The notes: generated by a model from the letters alone, not told the origin. A stretch of DNA of 64,000 nt from Stenogyne calaminthoides (GCA_037126765.1 JBBCBC010000024.1:13799554-13863553); one strand, 5' to 3'. Shown: positions 1 to 12,126, numbered from the stretch's first letter. Numbers and translations are program-made.

Positions 1-484
1 CCGAAGCTTCGCGGCACGCCAAGACGCCTCTCGGTCCAAGCTCCGCCCGGCGCTCGGCCACACCTGGGCTTGATCCCGCGTGCTCCGAGTGCCTCTCGGC
101 CTGCCCCGTGCCGACCGCCTAGCACTTCGTGCCTTGGTTCGTGTACGTCCGGGCACTTGGTCGCCCATCTTTAATTATTCATCTTCGTTCTCGATCCAAT
201 TACAATTTATTTACCAAAAATAAATAAACCTAGATCTAGACTAGTCTATTACATTGATCAAATCTAACAAATCCTAATCTACTCGTGGAGTTTCTCACGA
301 GGCAAAACGAGTTCGAACGAATCGAATTAAAAACCACAATTTATATGCATGCATAAATAAACATTCATCAAATACCATGACAATTGGACACCTGCAAAAA
401 AGATCTAGCAATTTTACTATCCAATTTCAAATTTAATGAACAACGAATTAAATTACAATTTAAAAAAATCCGAGCCCAAAATCG
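1..484 (-). other. TE1 untranslated leader with GC-rich stretch
   Basis: No ORF in this stretch looks like Gag. Bases 1-165 are strikingly GC-rich compared with the AT-rich surroundings, as in the leader of TE3 at 12900-13290. The rest is AT-rich and aligns by eye with the TE3 leader. It lies between the PBS and the expected gag start, which is beyond the left edge. Confidence 0.6.
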
Positions 485-500
485 TGGCTCTGATACTAGT
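485..500 (-). promoter_or_regulatory. TE1 primer-binding site (tRNA-iMet type)
   Basis: Directly next to the LTR edge, the minus strand reads ACTAGTATCAGAGCC. This matches the plant copia PBS core TATCAGAGC, complementary to the 3' end of initiator Met-tRNA, and fixes the element's orientation. Confidence 0.8.
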
Positions 501-2318
501 TGTTGGGGAATAAATTGAACGGATCTATTCGGGATGAATATTTAAATATAAATTTAATTCTAACAATTATTACTAGCATGAATTAATCCAATATTAATTC
601 AAATAATAATTCAACAATAAACCATGCATACAAATTTGTCACATAAATCCTACGCATGCGGAATTGCTAGGAGTTTACGTGAACTAAACTCTAGGAGTGA
701 CAACAATTGATAAGATGGATCCCATTCACACGAACACACCAAAAGACCTTCTCAAGTATTCCCTCGTCCTTGTCCAACAATCCGGTGGTAGGATGCTCGC
801 GAACAATTAACAAAAGGAAAAATAAAATTATGTTGCACCACCTTTGTGGATTTCTAATTTTTCCAACACATGAAATTGCACACTCACAATTGAAGTTTTT
901 CGAGAAAACACTATCTGTCGATGTTTCAAAAATATTTGATATTTTATCGACGCTGATATTTTTCCGAAAAAATCTATTTCTGTGTTCTAGTGGGGATGAA
1001 AAAATCATCCCCCATTTATAATAAGGAGGGGGACGAAAATTTAGGTCATTTGGCTATTGAGAAATTTCCTTGCATCTTCTCCAAGAAACAATATTGAATA
1101 TATCCAATATATTCTATTTCCTAAAATATCTCCCAACAAAATCTTCTCCTCCTTATTGTTATGGGATTTTCAAAAATTACCTAATAAATAGCCAAGTGGG
1201 AGATTTCTTGAATTTAATGAGATAATCTTGTATTCCAAGAATACTTATCTTCATTCTATAACAAGATTCAAAGAAAATCTTTCTCCCTCTTTTATTTATT
1301 ATTTTTGAAAAAATTAGAAAAAGAGGCAACAATAATTTATTTTATTTTAAACACCTTTTTCAGTTATTGGACTTTATCTTTGGGCTACTTGAGGGACCTT
1401 TAGGAGAATTAAGATTGGACCTTCCAATGGATCTTGAATTTCCAATATTGAGCCACAATATTATTCAAGCCCATAAATATTAATTAATCCCACTACATAA
1501 TTAATATTGCACTATCCATCTTAACCCATATTACTGTTAATATGGCTCCCGATTATTATTTCCCGCGTTTAAGATTATCTAGTCCATTAATTAATTTAGG
1601 CCACTGAAATAACTTCATATTAATTAACATCTTTGTCCTTGGTCAAGGAACGACTCAACATTATTATCCATACTGGAAACTAATTTCACTTGCAAGATTC
1701 GGTATGATAAAAGTTCTGAGCCTCCCAAGGGGACAAATCAAACAAGGCGCACTTGCACATGTTTCACCGTATTAAATTTTAGCAATCGTCGTGTAACCAA
1801 TTACATTGCCCAAGATACAAGGTATTGAATCTCACTGATTCTCTTCCCATCATAAGTCAAAGCAATGGTTAGTGATTCCACATGATCCTATTTAAGGGAC
1901 GGAGATTAAGAAATAATGAACCACTGAGGTCTAATTCTTCTATATTCAGTGCTGAAGAATTTATCCTCCTATATGTCCCATTCAGTGTATCACAATACAC
2001 TAGTGCAATCTCTTTGTCAAGACAAGCCAATCTGAGCCTTACACTTCAACCTTTCACGATGATTTGTTCATTTCCATCTGGGTCGGGAATTATGTACTTT
2101 TAGTTTCAAGGGACTATTAATTTAATCTTTTGTGATCTGGTATCACTAAATTAACTACAATGTAACACGTACTATTTATTGAACAGTTATGCAGTAAATA
2201 TATGTAACATTCAATGATATTTAAAGCATCAGTGATAAATAATTTATTTCAGCAAATAAGACAGAAATTCAGTCTTGTTATACAAAGTAAAAGCATACTT
2301 TCCAGTATAACCCCAACA
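501..2318 (-). repeat. TE1 5' LTR (1818 bp)
   Basis: Bounded by TGTTGGGG at 501 and CCCCAACA ending at 2318, so it has the TG...CA ends of an LTR. A TATA-like TTATAAAT lies near 1013-1020 on the minus strand, a reasonable U3/R boundary. The sequence is related across its length to the TE3 LTRs and, in opposite orientation, to the TE13 fragment at 61528-62625. The ORFs inside it are chance frames. Confidence 0.85.
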
Positions 2319-4515
2319 ATTATTATTCCACTAATGTTGGTGGATCATCGTCTTCGTCCACCCCAAAACCCACTCCATACGAGTTTCCTGAAAATACTCC
2401 TCACTCCCTGGTTCACTTAATCATCGAGCAAATGCTTGAAAGAAACCCTCCAGTTGTTCCTAATGTCTTTATAGGCAAAAGGCAAGTCAACATTAATGAT
2501 TTTGTTGATCTTTCTGCAAAACCCTTAGTCACAGAAATCCTTGATGAACCTTCTACAAAACCCACTGAAAACCCTACTCTAATAGCCAATGTTGAGATGG
2601 AAAGAGCTGATTCCTCCGATTCAGAAGGATTGGGGGAGAAATTAAAGAACATTCGGCTGAGAATGAAATAGTTAGCTCCCAAAAGAGGTGGAAAATGGGG
2701 AAAAAGGAGAGTCTCACAAAGGAACCTTGAAAAGAAGGTGGACTACACTGAGAAATGTCCTAAGAGAACTGATGATGGTGCTGATGATCCTATTACTGTA
2801 GAGGAATCAGACGAAGAGATTGCAGTTCCTGAAGTCCCTGTTGCTGAACCAAAAGATTCTGATGATGACCTTACAATGGAAGAGTTAATGGCTAAGAAGG
2901 AAAGAAGAACTAAAAGGAGAAATGAACCTCATGTGAATGTTTCTCCTGATGCTGCAGAACCATCTGAGGATGTTGAGAAAGATGATTTTGAGGAAGATAA
3001 ATCTCAGGAAGAGGATTTTGAAACTGAGGATCCCGAAGAAGAGGAACCTTAGGAAGATGTCCCTGAAGAAGAAGAAGATGAAGAGTCAGAACATTTTGTT
3101 GATAAAGCTGCTCATGAATCAAATGGTTTGTTTGATTCTGATGAGGTAATGATGTCTGACTCTGACCCTGATGATAAGGCTGAGCATGATAAATATTCTA
3201 TTGTTAAATCCATGCTTAAGAGGTTTATTGTTGATGAAAGGATAATCAAAATGCCTGATTTTGAAGCTCAAAATCTGATAGGTTTTCTTGATAGTAGATC
3301 TATGTTACATGCTCTACAATATGCCAAACCTTGTCATATTGCTTGGGTTGCTGAATTTTATGTTAATTTGAAGAAAAGTTGTGGGAATAGGCAATCTTCA
3401 AATTATGAAAAAGTAAGGTTTAGATATAATGTTGTTACCATTACCTCTAGGATTATAAACATCTTTCTGAAGACTAGAAAAATGGAGAATGATACTGGAG
3501 AATTGGAAATAGGGGAAGTGATGTCTGTCATCACTGGTGGTAGACATTCTGTATGGACTTTACAATTTTGTGCTGCAAAATTGACCTCTTTATACTGTGT
3601 AATGCATAAGCTGCTAGTCTCTAATTTGTTGCCTTCCGAGAACTCTACTGTGTTAACCAAGGAACAAGCATTCTTGCTGTACAAAATTGTACATCTGAGT
3701 AAGTTCAACATGGGTCAAATTATATTTGACAATATTGTGTCATATGCTGGTAAACACTCTTAAGGAACCATTCTGCCACATCCAATCTTGATCTATCAAC
3801 TCTTAGACAGACTGGAGTTTGAGAGACCTAGAGGTGAGAGGATCAGTGGTTATATGCCAAGTTTTGGAATCTCACATGTGCTGAGGTCTGGAAACCGCAC
3901 TATTGATCTACCCTTGGAAGATCCTGCACAACAAGCTGAAAATGTTGCCCATTCTGTTGGCAACATTCCTTATAACATCAACAGACAAGTTGGTATCCCT
4001 ACTGTCAATTTTTCTAAATCTTTCATTACTGATCAAATTCAATCCATCCAGCTCAGTATATAGATGCTCTGATTAAACAGCAAACCTTCTGGAGAAGCCT
4101 GCTTTCTACTCCAACAGGGGGAGGATTACCTCATGATGGTGACAATGATGGAGTTGGTCCATCTTGCCATGCAGGTGAAAAGGATAATGAACCAGATGCT
4201 ACCGAGGATGATGATGGTGCTGCTGCAAAAGATGATCAGAATGCTGCTGATGACAGGGAGGTTGATGAGGGTGTTCAAGATGTTGTGAAGGAAGCTATAA
4301 ATGAAGCTGTTGAAGATGCACTCAATGATGATGATGCTGCTGAACAGATTGTACCTGATGAAGCTGAACCAGTTGATGATAGCCCTGATGACACTGATAA
4401 TGAGCAGAAGAAGACTCCTAACGGGGAGAGTATGTCCCAGAAAGTGTTGTTATCATTGATCAGCTGTATGGAGTTGATAACTGGTGAACAGATTCAAGAT
4501 AGGGGGAGTTTTTGA
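2319..4515 (+). pseudogene. TE2 3' ORF (plant-transposon-protein-like domain), broken
   Basis: One reading frame stays open from about 2330 to 4060 except for in-frame stops at 2669-2671 (TAG), 3050-3052 (TAG), 3761-3763 (TAA) and 4061-4063 (TAG). A shifted frame continues from 4285 to 4515. The product is acidic and low-complexity at first (Glu/Asp-rich, about 2740-3125). A globular region follows (about 3180-3990) with the motif AWVAEFYVNL and a helical segment resembling the putative plant transposon protein domain (I believe Pfam PF20167) of other copia 3' ORFs. A second acidic Asp/Ala-rich tail ends it. The function of these ORFs is unknown; they have been called envelope-like in Sireviruses. 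TE1 cuts the N-terminus. Confidence 0.65.
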
Positions 4516-4873
4516 TGTATGGGGGAGCATTTGCAGATTATGGAGATGCAGCCATTCATATGGCCCAGTCCTTCCCTATACTTCACTATAAAAATTCATT
4601 TTTGTGTTGTAATCTTTTATTTATTGCTCTTTACTTTATAAACTTTGTTAATGGACAACTAAATGATAGGATTATGTTTCTGTCATTTACTTTATGTTGG
4701 ATACTTTGTTGGCCTAAGTAAACAACTGATGTACTTAGTGCTTGTGTTTGTTGCTTGTTTTAAAATTATGATTTGGTTGAATAGTCGTTGTTCTCTGAAT
4801 AGTTATTTTTTTTCTTTCCTGACACAAGTTTGGATGTTATTTTTAACATTAGGTGTGTTGTAGTAGAAAGACC
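4516..4873 (+). other. TE2 non-coding stretch before the PPT
   Basis: AT- and T-rich sequence between the 3' ORF and the polypurine tract. Short ORFs here are chance frames. TE12 has a similar spacer at 47270-47677. Confidence 0.5.
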
Positions 4874-4887
4874 AAATTGGGGGAGTT
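4874..4887 (+). promoter_or_regulatory. TE2 polypurine tract
   Basis: AAATTGGGGGAGTT directly precedes TGTTGATG, the start of the LTR. It is the priming site for plus-strand DNA synthesis and marks this LTR as the 3' copy. Confidence 0.7.
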
Positions 4888-5087
4888 TGTTGATGTTGCA
4901 CGGATGTTGTTCCAGATGTTGGACAACAGTCTGCACAACATCATAAATTTGACAATTCTTCTAACACTGAATCCGTTTTATTAGATGTATTTTTCTATGT
5001 TTCCTATATTACAGGTTGAAGACAATTTCAGATATTGTCAAGTGGTTGGACTGTGGTGGAGTGAGAATAGAATGATCATGGGTGGTT
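4888..5087 (+). repeat. TE2 3' LTR, left part
   Basis: Begins TGTTGATGTTGC and is interrupted after 5087 by TE3. The first 120 bases contain repeated TGTTG/CAACA words that could fold as a hairpin (GATGTTG near 4917 against CAACATC near 4950). The last five bases, TGGTT (5083-5087), are duplicated at 15325-15329. Confidence 0.7.
5083..5087. repeat. Target-site duplication of TE3, left copy
   Basis: TGGTT next to the TG end of TE3. The identical pentamer at 15325-15329 follows the other end. Five bases is the usual copia duplication. Confidence 0.9.
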
Positions 5088-6788
5088 TGTTGGGAAATTA
5101 GGGGTGCCCGGATCTATTCGAGATGATTTTAAATACATATGCAAATTAAATAATTAATTACTAACATGAATTAATCCTAAATCAATTCAACATAATAATT
5201 AAACAACATGCATACACGTAATTTACGTAAATCCTAAACATGCGGAACTAGGAGTTACGAGATTACATACCTCATGTAGAGACAATCCTTAAGACGATGG
5301 ATCAACCCAAAGTACCTTCCCAAATATGTCCCAAAGTCCACAAACGTAACCCGGTGGGAGGATTCGCACGAACGATTTTAACAAGAGAGAAAACAAAAAA
5401 ATATTATGCTACCACCTTTGTGGATTTCTAATATTTCCAACACATGGAATTGCACTTGGGAATGAAAAATTCATCCCCTATGTATATGAATGGGGGGGGC
5501 GGGGGGCGATTTTTAGTGCTAGGAAAATAGGGAAGAAAATATTTTCTTGTTCTCCAAGAAATCTTGAATATATCTCCTATATTCTTTTCTCCTTATTTAA
5601 ATTTTCCATAAAAATCTCTTCCCCTTTTTATTCCTAAATTTTCGAAAATAACAAGGCATAAAGAATCAAGATTTGACTTCTTGAATTTATGGGATAGTTA
5701 TGTTTTCCCACAATAATTATCTCTTTCCATAAAATATCTACAAGAAAATCAAGACAATCTTTTCTTCCTTTTTATCTACATATTTTCGAAAATATCAAGA
5801 AATATTAGGCAAGAATATTTTCTTCTCTCTTTCATTAATTGGACTTTATTTTGGGCTATTTGAGGGGCCTTTAGGAGAATTAAGATTGGACCTCCAATGG
5901 ACTATGAAACTATAATATTGGGCCAAATATTATTCAAGTCCATTAATATTAATTTATTCCACTATAAAATTAATATTGAACTATCCATCTTAACCCATAT
6001 TACGATTTCACTATAATACGGTTCCCAGTCATTATTTCCCGCATTTAAGATTATACTAGTCCATTAATTAATCAAGCCACTGAACAAGCTTTATATTAAT
6101 TAATATCTTTGTCCTTGGAGTAAAGACAGCTCAATATTATTATCCATACTGGAAATAAATTTCCACTTGCAAGATTTGGTATGATAAAGGTTCTGAGCCC
6201 ACCAAGGGGACAAATCAAGCAAGACGTACTTGCACGTGATTCTCCGTATTAAATGTCAGCAATTGTCATGTAATTAATAATATTGCCCAAGATATAAGGT
6301 ATCGAATCGCATTGACTCTCTTCCCATCATACGTCAAAGCAATAATTATTAATTTCACACGATCCTATTTAAGGGACGGAGATTAAGAAACAACACACCA
6401 CTGAGGTCTAATTCTTGTATATTCAGTACCGGAGAATTTGTCCTCCTGTAGGTCCTTATTCAGCGCACCTAAATGCGCTAGTGTAATCCCTTGGTCAAGA
6501 CAAGCCAATCTGGGTCTTACACTTCAACCTTTCACGATGGTTTGTTCATTTCCATCTGGGTTGTGAATTTGTACTTAATTACTAGGTACTGTGAATTTGA
6601 TCTTCAGTGATCTGGTATCACCAAATTAACTACAACATACTGACTTATTGAACGGATTTGCAATAAACATATATAACATTCATTCATATTTAATGCAATA
6701 GTGATTAATAGTTTATTTTAGTAAATAAATAAGAAAATTCAGTTTGGTTATACAAAGTAGAAGCATACTTTTCAGTATAACCCCAACA
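5088..6788 (-). repeat. TE3 3' LTR (1701 bp)
   Basis: From TGTTGGGAAATT at 5088 to CCCCAACA at 6788, nearly identical to the LTR at 13618-15324. A G-run (GGGGGGGGCGGGGGGCG) lies near 5510. ORFs inside are not real genes. Confidence 0.9.
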
Positions 6789-6802
6789 ATCTCCCACTTA
6801 TA
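6789..6802 (-). promoter_or_regulatory. TE3 polypurine tract
   Basis: On the minus strand TATAAGTGGGAGAT immediately precedes the LTR start TGTTGGGG. AAGTGGGAG is the usual plant copia PPT. Confidence 0.85.
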
Positions 6803-6900
6803 CTCAAAGTCTTCTTTTAAGTATACTACAACATGTCTCGTGTTTTATGTGACATCTAATGTCACCTACACAAACCTAATAATATTTCTCCCACTTATAC

Positions 6901-7430
6901 TCAAAGCAGATTGACAACGTCCTTGACACCCATTCCTTTCACATGTCTCTCGAATGTACTCTGATGCAGACCCTTTGTGAATGGATCTGCTAAGTTGTCT
7001 TTCGATGCAATCTTAACCACCTCAATGTCTCATCTCTTAACGATTTCTCGTATGAGATGGTATTTTCTTTCAATGTGTTTGCTGGCCTTGTGGGCTCTTG
7101 GCTCCCTCGAATTTGCAACTACTCCGACGTTATCACAGTAAACCGTGATCATGCTGGGCAAATCTGGGACGATGTCCAAGTCCACTAGGAAGTTCTTGAG
7201 CCAAATTGCTTCCTTCGCTTCTTCACAAGCAGAAACGTATTCGAATTCCATGGTAGAATCGGCGATGCATTTCTGCTTTACGCTTCTCCATGTCATGGCT
7301 CCTCCCCCCATGCAAAACACACTACCCGAGGTAGACTTTCTGGAGTCAACGTCTGATTGGAAATCCGAGTCTGTGTAACCGATGGGGATTAGACTCTCTG
7401 ACTTGTAAACTAACATTTTACACCAATAGT
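6901..7430 (-). pseudogene. TE3 RNase H domain and Pol C-terminus
   Basis: The frame at 7416-7030 encodes the copia RNase H core: IGYTDSDFQSD with its catalytic Asp, STSGSVF, ADSTMEFEYV, and YCDN followed by KHIERKYHLIRE. A stop codon follows at 7030-7032, but the same frame continues with a conserved copia tail (LADPFTKGL) to a natural stop at 6901-6903. RNase H removes the RNA strand during reverse transcription. The start of the domain lies just before 7416, across a frame break. Confidence 0.8.
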
Positions 7431-7437
7431 TAACTTA

Positions 7438-8148
7438 TTAATCTGTTCCTCTGCTGTGTGACATATGCAGCACTGAACGAAGCATTGCGACATGAAGTCT
7501 TTTCAGATACTTCAGAATGTTATTTACTGCAGTCCAATGCTCTTTCCCAAAGTTACTTTGATATCTTGCCACCATGCCTAAGGCAAAGCAGATATCTGGT
7601 CTCGTACATAGCATTGCATACATGAGGCTTTCCACAGCCGAAGCATAAGGAATGCCCTTCATGTCATCTATCTCTTTCTGTGTCTTGAGACACATCTCTT
7701 TGGATAGATGGATTCCGTGTCTGTAGGGCACAAAGCCTTTCTTGGAATCTTGCATGCTGAAGCGCTTCAAAACAGTATATGTATGAGGCTTGCGAAAGCC
7801 CGATCATTCTTTTCCTGCGATCTCGAGAGATCTTGATCCCTAGGATGTGACTGGCTTCCCCTAAATCCTTCATATCGAACTGTTTTGATAGCCATGCCCT
7901 TACGTCTGATAACACCTTTACATCGTTTCCGATGAGTAGAATGTTGTCCACGTATAGTACAAAAAATACCAATGCAGTTCCGTCAAGCTTTTTATAAACA
8001 CAACTTTCAAAGTTATTTTGATCGAAGCCGTAGGATTTTATAACTTGATCAAAACAATGATTCCAAGCTCAGGATGCTTGTTTCATCCCATAAATGGACT
8101 TCCTAAGCTTGCAAACCAGATGCTCTCTGCCTTTTTCAATGAAGCCTT
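7438..8148 (-). pseudogene. TE3 reverse transcriptase, C-terminal part
   Basis: Continues the RT after the TE4 insertion: KSIYGMKQAS (with a stop straight after), then FVLYVDNILLIGN around 7943-7954, DMKDLGEASHILGIKI, and after a frameshift near 7770 the RT-RNaseH connection (YASAVESLMYAMLCTRPDI). The active-site box is YVDN rather than YVDD, so the second catalytic aspartate is lost. Frames used are 7972-7664 and 7770-7438. Confidence 0.8.
8144..8148. repeat. TE4 target-site duplication, left copy
   Basis: GCCTT, repeated at 9405-9409. Deleting one copy plus TE4 rejoins the RT frame of TE3 exactly. Confidence 0.9.
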
Positions 8149-9404
8149 TGTTGGTGTATACTGTAAAGCAAACTTTTAGTGAGCTTTGGTGGATGTATAT
8201 TCAATTTCCTTATTATCTGAAATAAATGGTTTTTCACATTATTGCATTCTTATAAATTGCTTATGTGTCTGCTTATCTTATATTTTAGACAATGTGGTGG
8301 GTTTGTAGTCACACAGAAGATCACATCGTCAAGTTCCTTATAAGATATAAACAGTATTCACAACTGAGATAGTTCTGGACATAACTATTGGTTTAAGTTG
8401 TAGTATAAACTTGTTGGTGGCTTGTCTTGGCCATTAGTTTATACTAGTGCGCTATGTCGCATTGAATGGGTCACAGATAAGACACGTTCTTCTATTCTGA
8501 TTGTTATGAAGAACTAAAGGTCTTGGTGACTTTTATTATTCTTAACCCTAAGTGTGGTATTTAGATATGTGGGGTGCCTGTTCACTACTTTGATTTACTA
8601 TAGGTGAGAATCTTGGTAGATATCTCATACTTCGTATTTTGGGTAGTGACATCGCTCGCATGATATCTATTTATTGTCATTGGGGAACCGTATCCTGGAC
8701 ATCCAGGATGATGACGCCCCCTTGAGGAAACTCATAAAGGATTGTCGTATTAAACCTTGCAGGTGGATTTAATCCGTACGACAACAAGATTGAGTGGTAC
8801 TACTCAAGGAATAATAGATATTAATTAATTAAAGCAGTCAGAAGCTTTAATAATTAATGGACGTGCGATATCTTTAACAAGGGGAATTATAAAGTCTAAT
8901 AGAAGCCCTGATTCAGTTCGGGATAGGACGGGAGTGCAACATTAATTTTCTAGTGGGATGAATTAATGCTCTCGGGCCAAATTAATGTTCTTGGCTGAAA
9001 ATAAGATTATTTGGGCCCGGAAGAAGCCCAAACCCTATACCTTCTAATGGATCCCTAGTCCGACTCACGAAATCTGAGGAGTATAAATAAAGGGGCCTGG
9101 TTTTGTCTAAAACACTAAGCACATGAAATCTGAAAATGCAGCAGCCGGGCAATTAGGGTTTTTGAGGAAACAAAACAGGAGGCATCCTCTCCACGTTCCA
9201 TAGATTGCTGTCCACTCGGCATTTGGACGAGGCTGGGAAATAGACTAGAAGATCTGTAGTGGAATCAACACCTCGATCTTCAAGGGTAACAAATCTAAAC
9301 CTTTTGCTTTAGACGCATGTTTAGGTTATAATTTTAATACGTATACGTTTGGCATCCAATAACGATCTTGGGTGACGGATCGCCTTCACCGGCGTGATCC
9401 ATCA
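8149..9404 (+). mobile_element. TE4: solo LTR (1256 bp) inside TE3 reverse transcriptase
   Basis: Begins TGTTGGTG and ends GATCCATCA, and is flanked by GCCTT on both sides. There is no PBS, PPT or coding region inside. A clear TATA box (TATAAATAAAGG) at 9082-9093, about 320 bases from the right end, gives plus orientation with U3-R-U5 order. The internal part was presumably lost by recombination between its two LTRs. It does not resemble the other LTRs of this window and its family is not otherwise represented. Confidence 0.88.
9082..9093 (+). promoter_or_regulatory. TATA box of TE4 LTR promoter
   Basis: TATAAATAAAGG, in the U3/R position expected for an LTR promoter. Confidence 0.6.
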
Positions 9405-10157
9405 GCCTTCGGGTTGTTGCATATAGATTTCTTCGTCAAGATTTCCATTGAGGAAAGTTGTCTTGACATCCATTTGCCAGATCTCAAAATCTAGGTGCGC
9501 AGCAATCGACAAGAGAATACGGATGGACTTGAGCATGGATATGGGCGAAAAGGTTTCCTCATATTTGATCCCTTCTTTCTGAGTGTACCCTTTCACCACT
9601 AGTCTTGCTTTAAAGGTCTCAACCTTTCCGTCCGGTCCTCATTTTCTCTTGTATACCCACTTGCATCCGATGGGTTTTACCCCATTAAGTGGTTCGACTA
9701 GCTCCCACACCTTGTTGTTATCCGTTGAACCCATCTCGGCTTCCATTGCTGTTTGCCAAGATTGAGCATCTTTGTCTTGGATCACCTCGTTGTAGGACCA
9801 TGGATCTGATTCTTCAGCGGAGATCAAGTCCAAAGACTCTCCAATCCCCAAGAATCTCTCGGGTTGTCTGACAACCCTCCCACTACGACGAGGTTCCATT
9901 TATGTAGGCGTGACGATTGGTATATCATTTTGTACAGTTGGCAATGGAGTTGGACCCTTAAGTTCTTCTAAGGTAATCTCACTTCTAGGCTTTCTACTGT
10001 TCATATAGTCTTCTTCCAAAAATCTAAAATGAGTACTGATTACCACCTTTTGATCTTCGGGACCATAGAACATGCATCCTTTAGTTCCTTTGGGGTACCC
10101 TATGAACATCCTTAATTTCGAACGTGCATCCAATTTACCGGCTTCCTTATCTAGCAC
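9405..10157 (-). pseudogene. TE3 integrase tail and reverse transcriptase, N-terminal part
   Basis: A single frame runs from 10157 to 9405 with stops at 9900-9902 and 9639-9641. It encodes the copia post-integrase segment (KLRMFIGYPKGTKGCMFY, FLEEDY), a linker, then the RT start (WQTAMEAEMGS, VWELVEP, GCKWVYKRK, GYTQKEGIKYEETFSP, QMDVKTTFLNG, EEIYMQQPEG). The QMDVKTTFLNG block carries the first catalytic Asp of RT. The frame is cut by TE4 immediately after QQPEG. Confidence 0.82.
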
Positions 10158-11290
10158 GTATGCCGGACACCCCCAGATCCTGATGTGTCCGTAACTGGGC
10201 TTCCGCCCTGTTCACAAATCTCTCGGGGTTTTAGGTACCGATTTGGATGGCACTAGGTACAGAATGTAAGCCGTTGTTTCTAATGCGTAACCCCAGAACA
10301 ATTTTGGTAAATCCTCATAACTCATCATTGACCTTACCATTTCTAAAAGCGTTCTATTTCTTCGTTCTGCAACCCCGTTTTGTTGAGGGGTACCGGGTCC
10401 AGTCAACTGGGATGCGATAGAGGTATTCGCCCCCACGATCAGATCGTATAAACTTGATAGTCTTTTCCTTAAGATTCTCTGCTTGAGCCTTAAATTCTTT
10501 GAATTTATCAAAGGTCTCAGATTTATGCTTCATTAGGAAAATGTATCCGTAGCGGGAGTAATCATCGATAAAAGTAACGAAATACTCGTAGCCACCTCTA
10601 GCTTTGATTTGCATTGGACCACACACGTCGGTGTGAACTATTTCTAACACTTCTTTAGCTCTAAGCCCCTTGGCTCCAAATGCCCTCTTGGTAATTTTAC
10701 CTTCTAAACACGACTCGCAAGTCGGAAATGGTTCAATTTGGAGAGACCCCAAAGAACTATCTTGCACCAACCTTTGAATCCTTTTCAGGTTAATATGACC
10801 TAATCTTAGGTGCCAAAGAAGTGTCTCGTTCACGTCAGCAGAACGCTTTCTTTTACATGAAATAATAGATGTGTTATAGGATGCATTTTGTGAGTGATGT
10901 GCACAGTTAATAATATAGAGATTGTTCCGTAAAGTTCCATGAAAGATAATCACATCGTTACGAAAAATAGTAACATGTTTATTAAAACGAACAGAATATC
11001 CATCAATAAATAGTTTAGAAACAGAAATAAGGTTTTTCCGAAAAATAGGAACAAATAGAACATCTCTTAAAATTAACGTTTTATCTTCAAAGGACATGTG
11101 CACTTCTCCCACTGCTTTAGCTGCCACTCTCGTAACATCGCCTAGCGTGATGAGGATCTCACTCTCACTAAGTCGCCGGGTCTGCTTGAAACCCTGCAAT
11201 GTGAAACATACATGATCAGTGGATCCCGTATCCAATACCCACGAGTGGGTAGCATACTCCGCCAAACAAGTTTCAACAACTAGTGAGTGT
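10158..11290 (-). pseudogene. TE3 protease, GAG-pre-integrase and integrase
   Basis: The aspartic protease site WVLDTGSTDH lies at 11221-11241. A GAG-pre-integrase zinc motif follows (WHLRLGH, then CESC). The integrase core shows VHTDVCGP (first Asp), IRSDRGGEY (second Asp) and, after a frameshift near 10430-10450, GTPQQNGVAERRNRT (catalytic Glu). All three DD35E residues are present but in two frames. A stop lies at 10212-10214. Integrase inserts the cDNA; protease cuts the polyprotein. Confidence 0.85.
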
Positions 11291-12126
11291 GAATTACCTT
11301 TCTTTTCATTCCTTTTGGGTTTGGAACAGGCCGACTTCCAATGTCCCTTTTCACCGCAGTTGAAACATTTTCCTTTTGGTATCTTCTGGACCTTCAACCA
11401 ACTGGCTTTCTTACCCTTTTTCTTGGTGGCCTTGCTTTGGATCAGATTATTCATCTGCTTCTCAATCTTACCTTCCATTGGTCTAGATCTTGAGAGCAGT
11501 TTCTTAGTCACCAAAGCTTCGTCTTCTTGTCCCAAGTGTTTCTTTACCGTCTCCAAGACCTCTTGTAGAGTATCCATGGTAAACATGTGATCACTCATCA
11601 CGAAATTACAATAGAACTCATTAAAGCATCTTGGAAGAGTTAGGAACAAGAATTTGATTTAAGCTTCATCACAGTACCGTGTACCTAGGTAAGAAAGTTT
11701 TTCAAAATAACATCTGACTTTGAGAACGTGATCCCTTACGGGCGTTCCCTCAATCATTTTCAGCTTTTCAACTCCATTTTGATGAAACTCCTTGATCATA
11801 CAACTCTCAGAGGAAAACATTTCCTCAAGACTTTGAACAATCTCCGCAGTCAAATCAATTCCTTCATGAATGAGCCTCAAATCATCAGACAGCGAAGTTA
11901 AGATTATCGGTTTCATTGATCATTTGCTTGCTCCCAGATATTGTACAACATCTTTCGAACTTGATGACCCTTCAGTGATTTTTTCTGGTTTTGGTCCGCC
12001 AAGAACCCAATGATGCTTTTGTGCAGTGAGGACAAAAGACATATTACGTTTCCAAATGACATAGTTTTCACTAGTGTGTTGGTTTTCTTTGAGCATATAT
12101 TTCAGTGGATTAAAAGGTTGCGACAT
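11291..12126 (-). pseudogene. TE3 Gag with CCHC zinc knuckle
   Basis: Starts MSQPFNPLKYML at 12126 and runs in one frame into protease, so Gag and Pol are fused, as usual in copia. In-frame stops are at 11920-11922 (TGA) and 11659-11661 (TAA). The C-terminal zinc knuckle CFNCGEKGHWKSAC lies at 11326-11367 and fits CX2CX4HX4C, the nucleic-acid-binding motif of nucleocapsid. The upstream helical segment (YVIWKRNMSFVL, EEMF) resembles the UBN2-type Gag region. ORFs on the other strand are shadows. Confidence 0.82.

Larger units (their letters stand above)
1..2318 (-). mobile_element. TE1: 5' end of a Ty1/copia element, runs off left edge
   Basis: Read on the minus strand, an LTR (2318 to 501) is followed at once by a primer-binding site and about 480 bases of leader. 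It is therefore the 5' end of an element whose gag-pol lies outside the window. The LTR resembles those of TE3 and TE13 (start TGTTGGGGTTATACTG, end in CCCAACA after reverse complementing), and the leader shares a segment with the TE3 leader (around 225-290 here, 13350-13410 there). It is inserted into the 3' ORF of TE2. The base run ATTAT at 2319-2323 would be one copy of its target duplication; the other is out of view. Confidence 0.85.

Noticed and set aside
691..1021. Two antiparallel ORFs of about 105 codons
   Set aside because: They lie inside the TE1 LTR and the homologous TE3 LTRs do not keep them.
2319..4515. A host acidic nuclear protein gene
   Set aside because: Position right before a PPT and LTR, four stops in one frame, and similarity of layout to the TE10 and TE12 3' ORFs show it is an element ORF.
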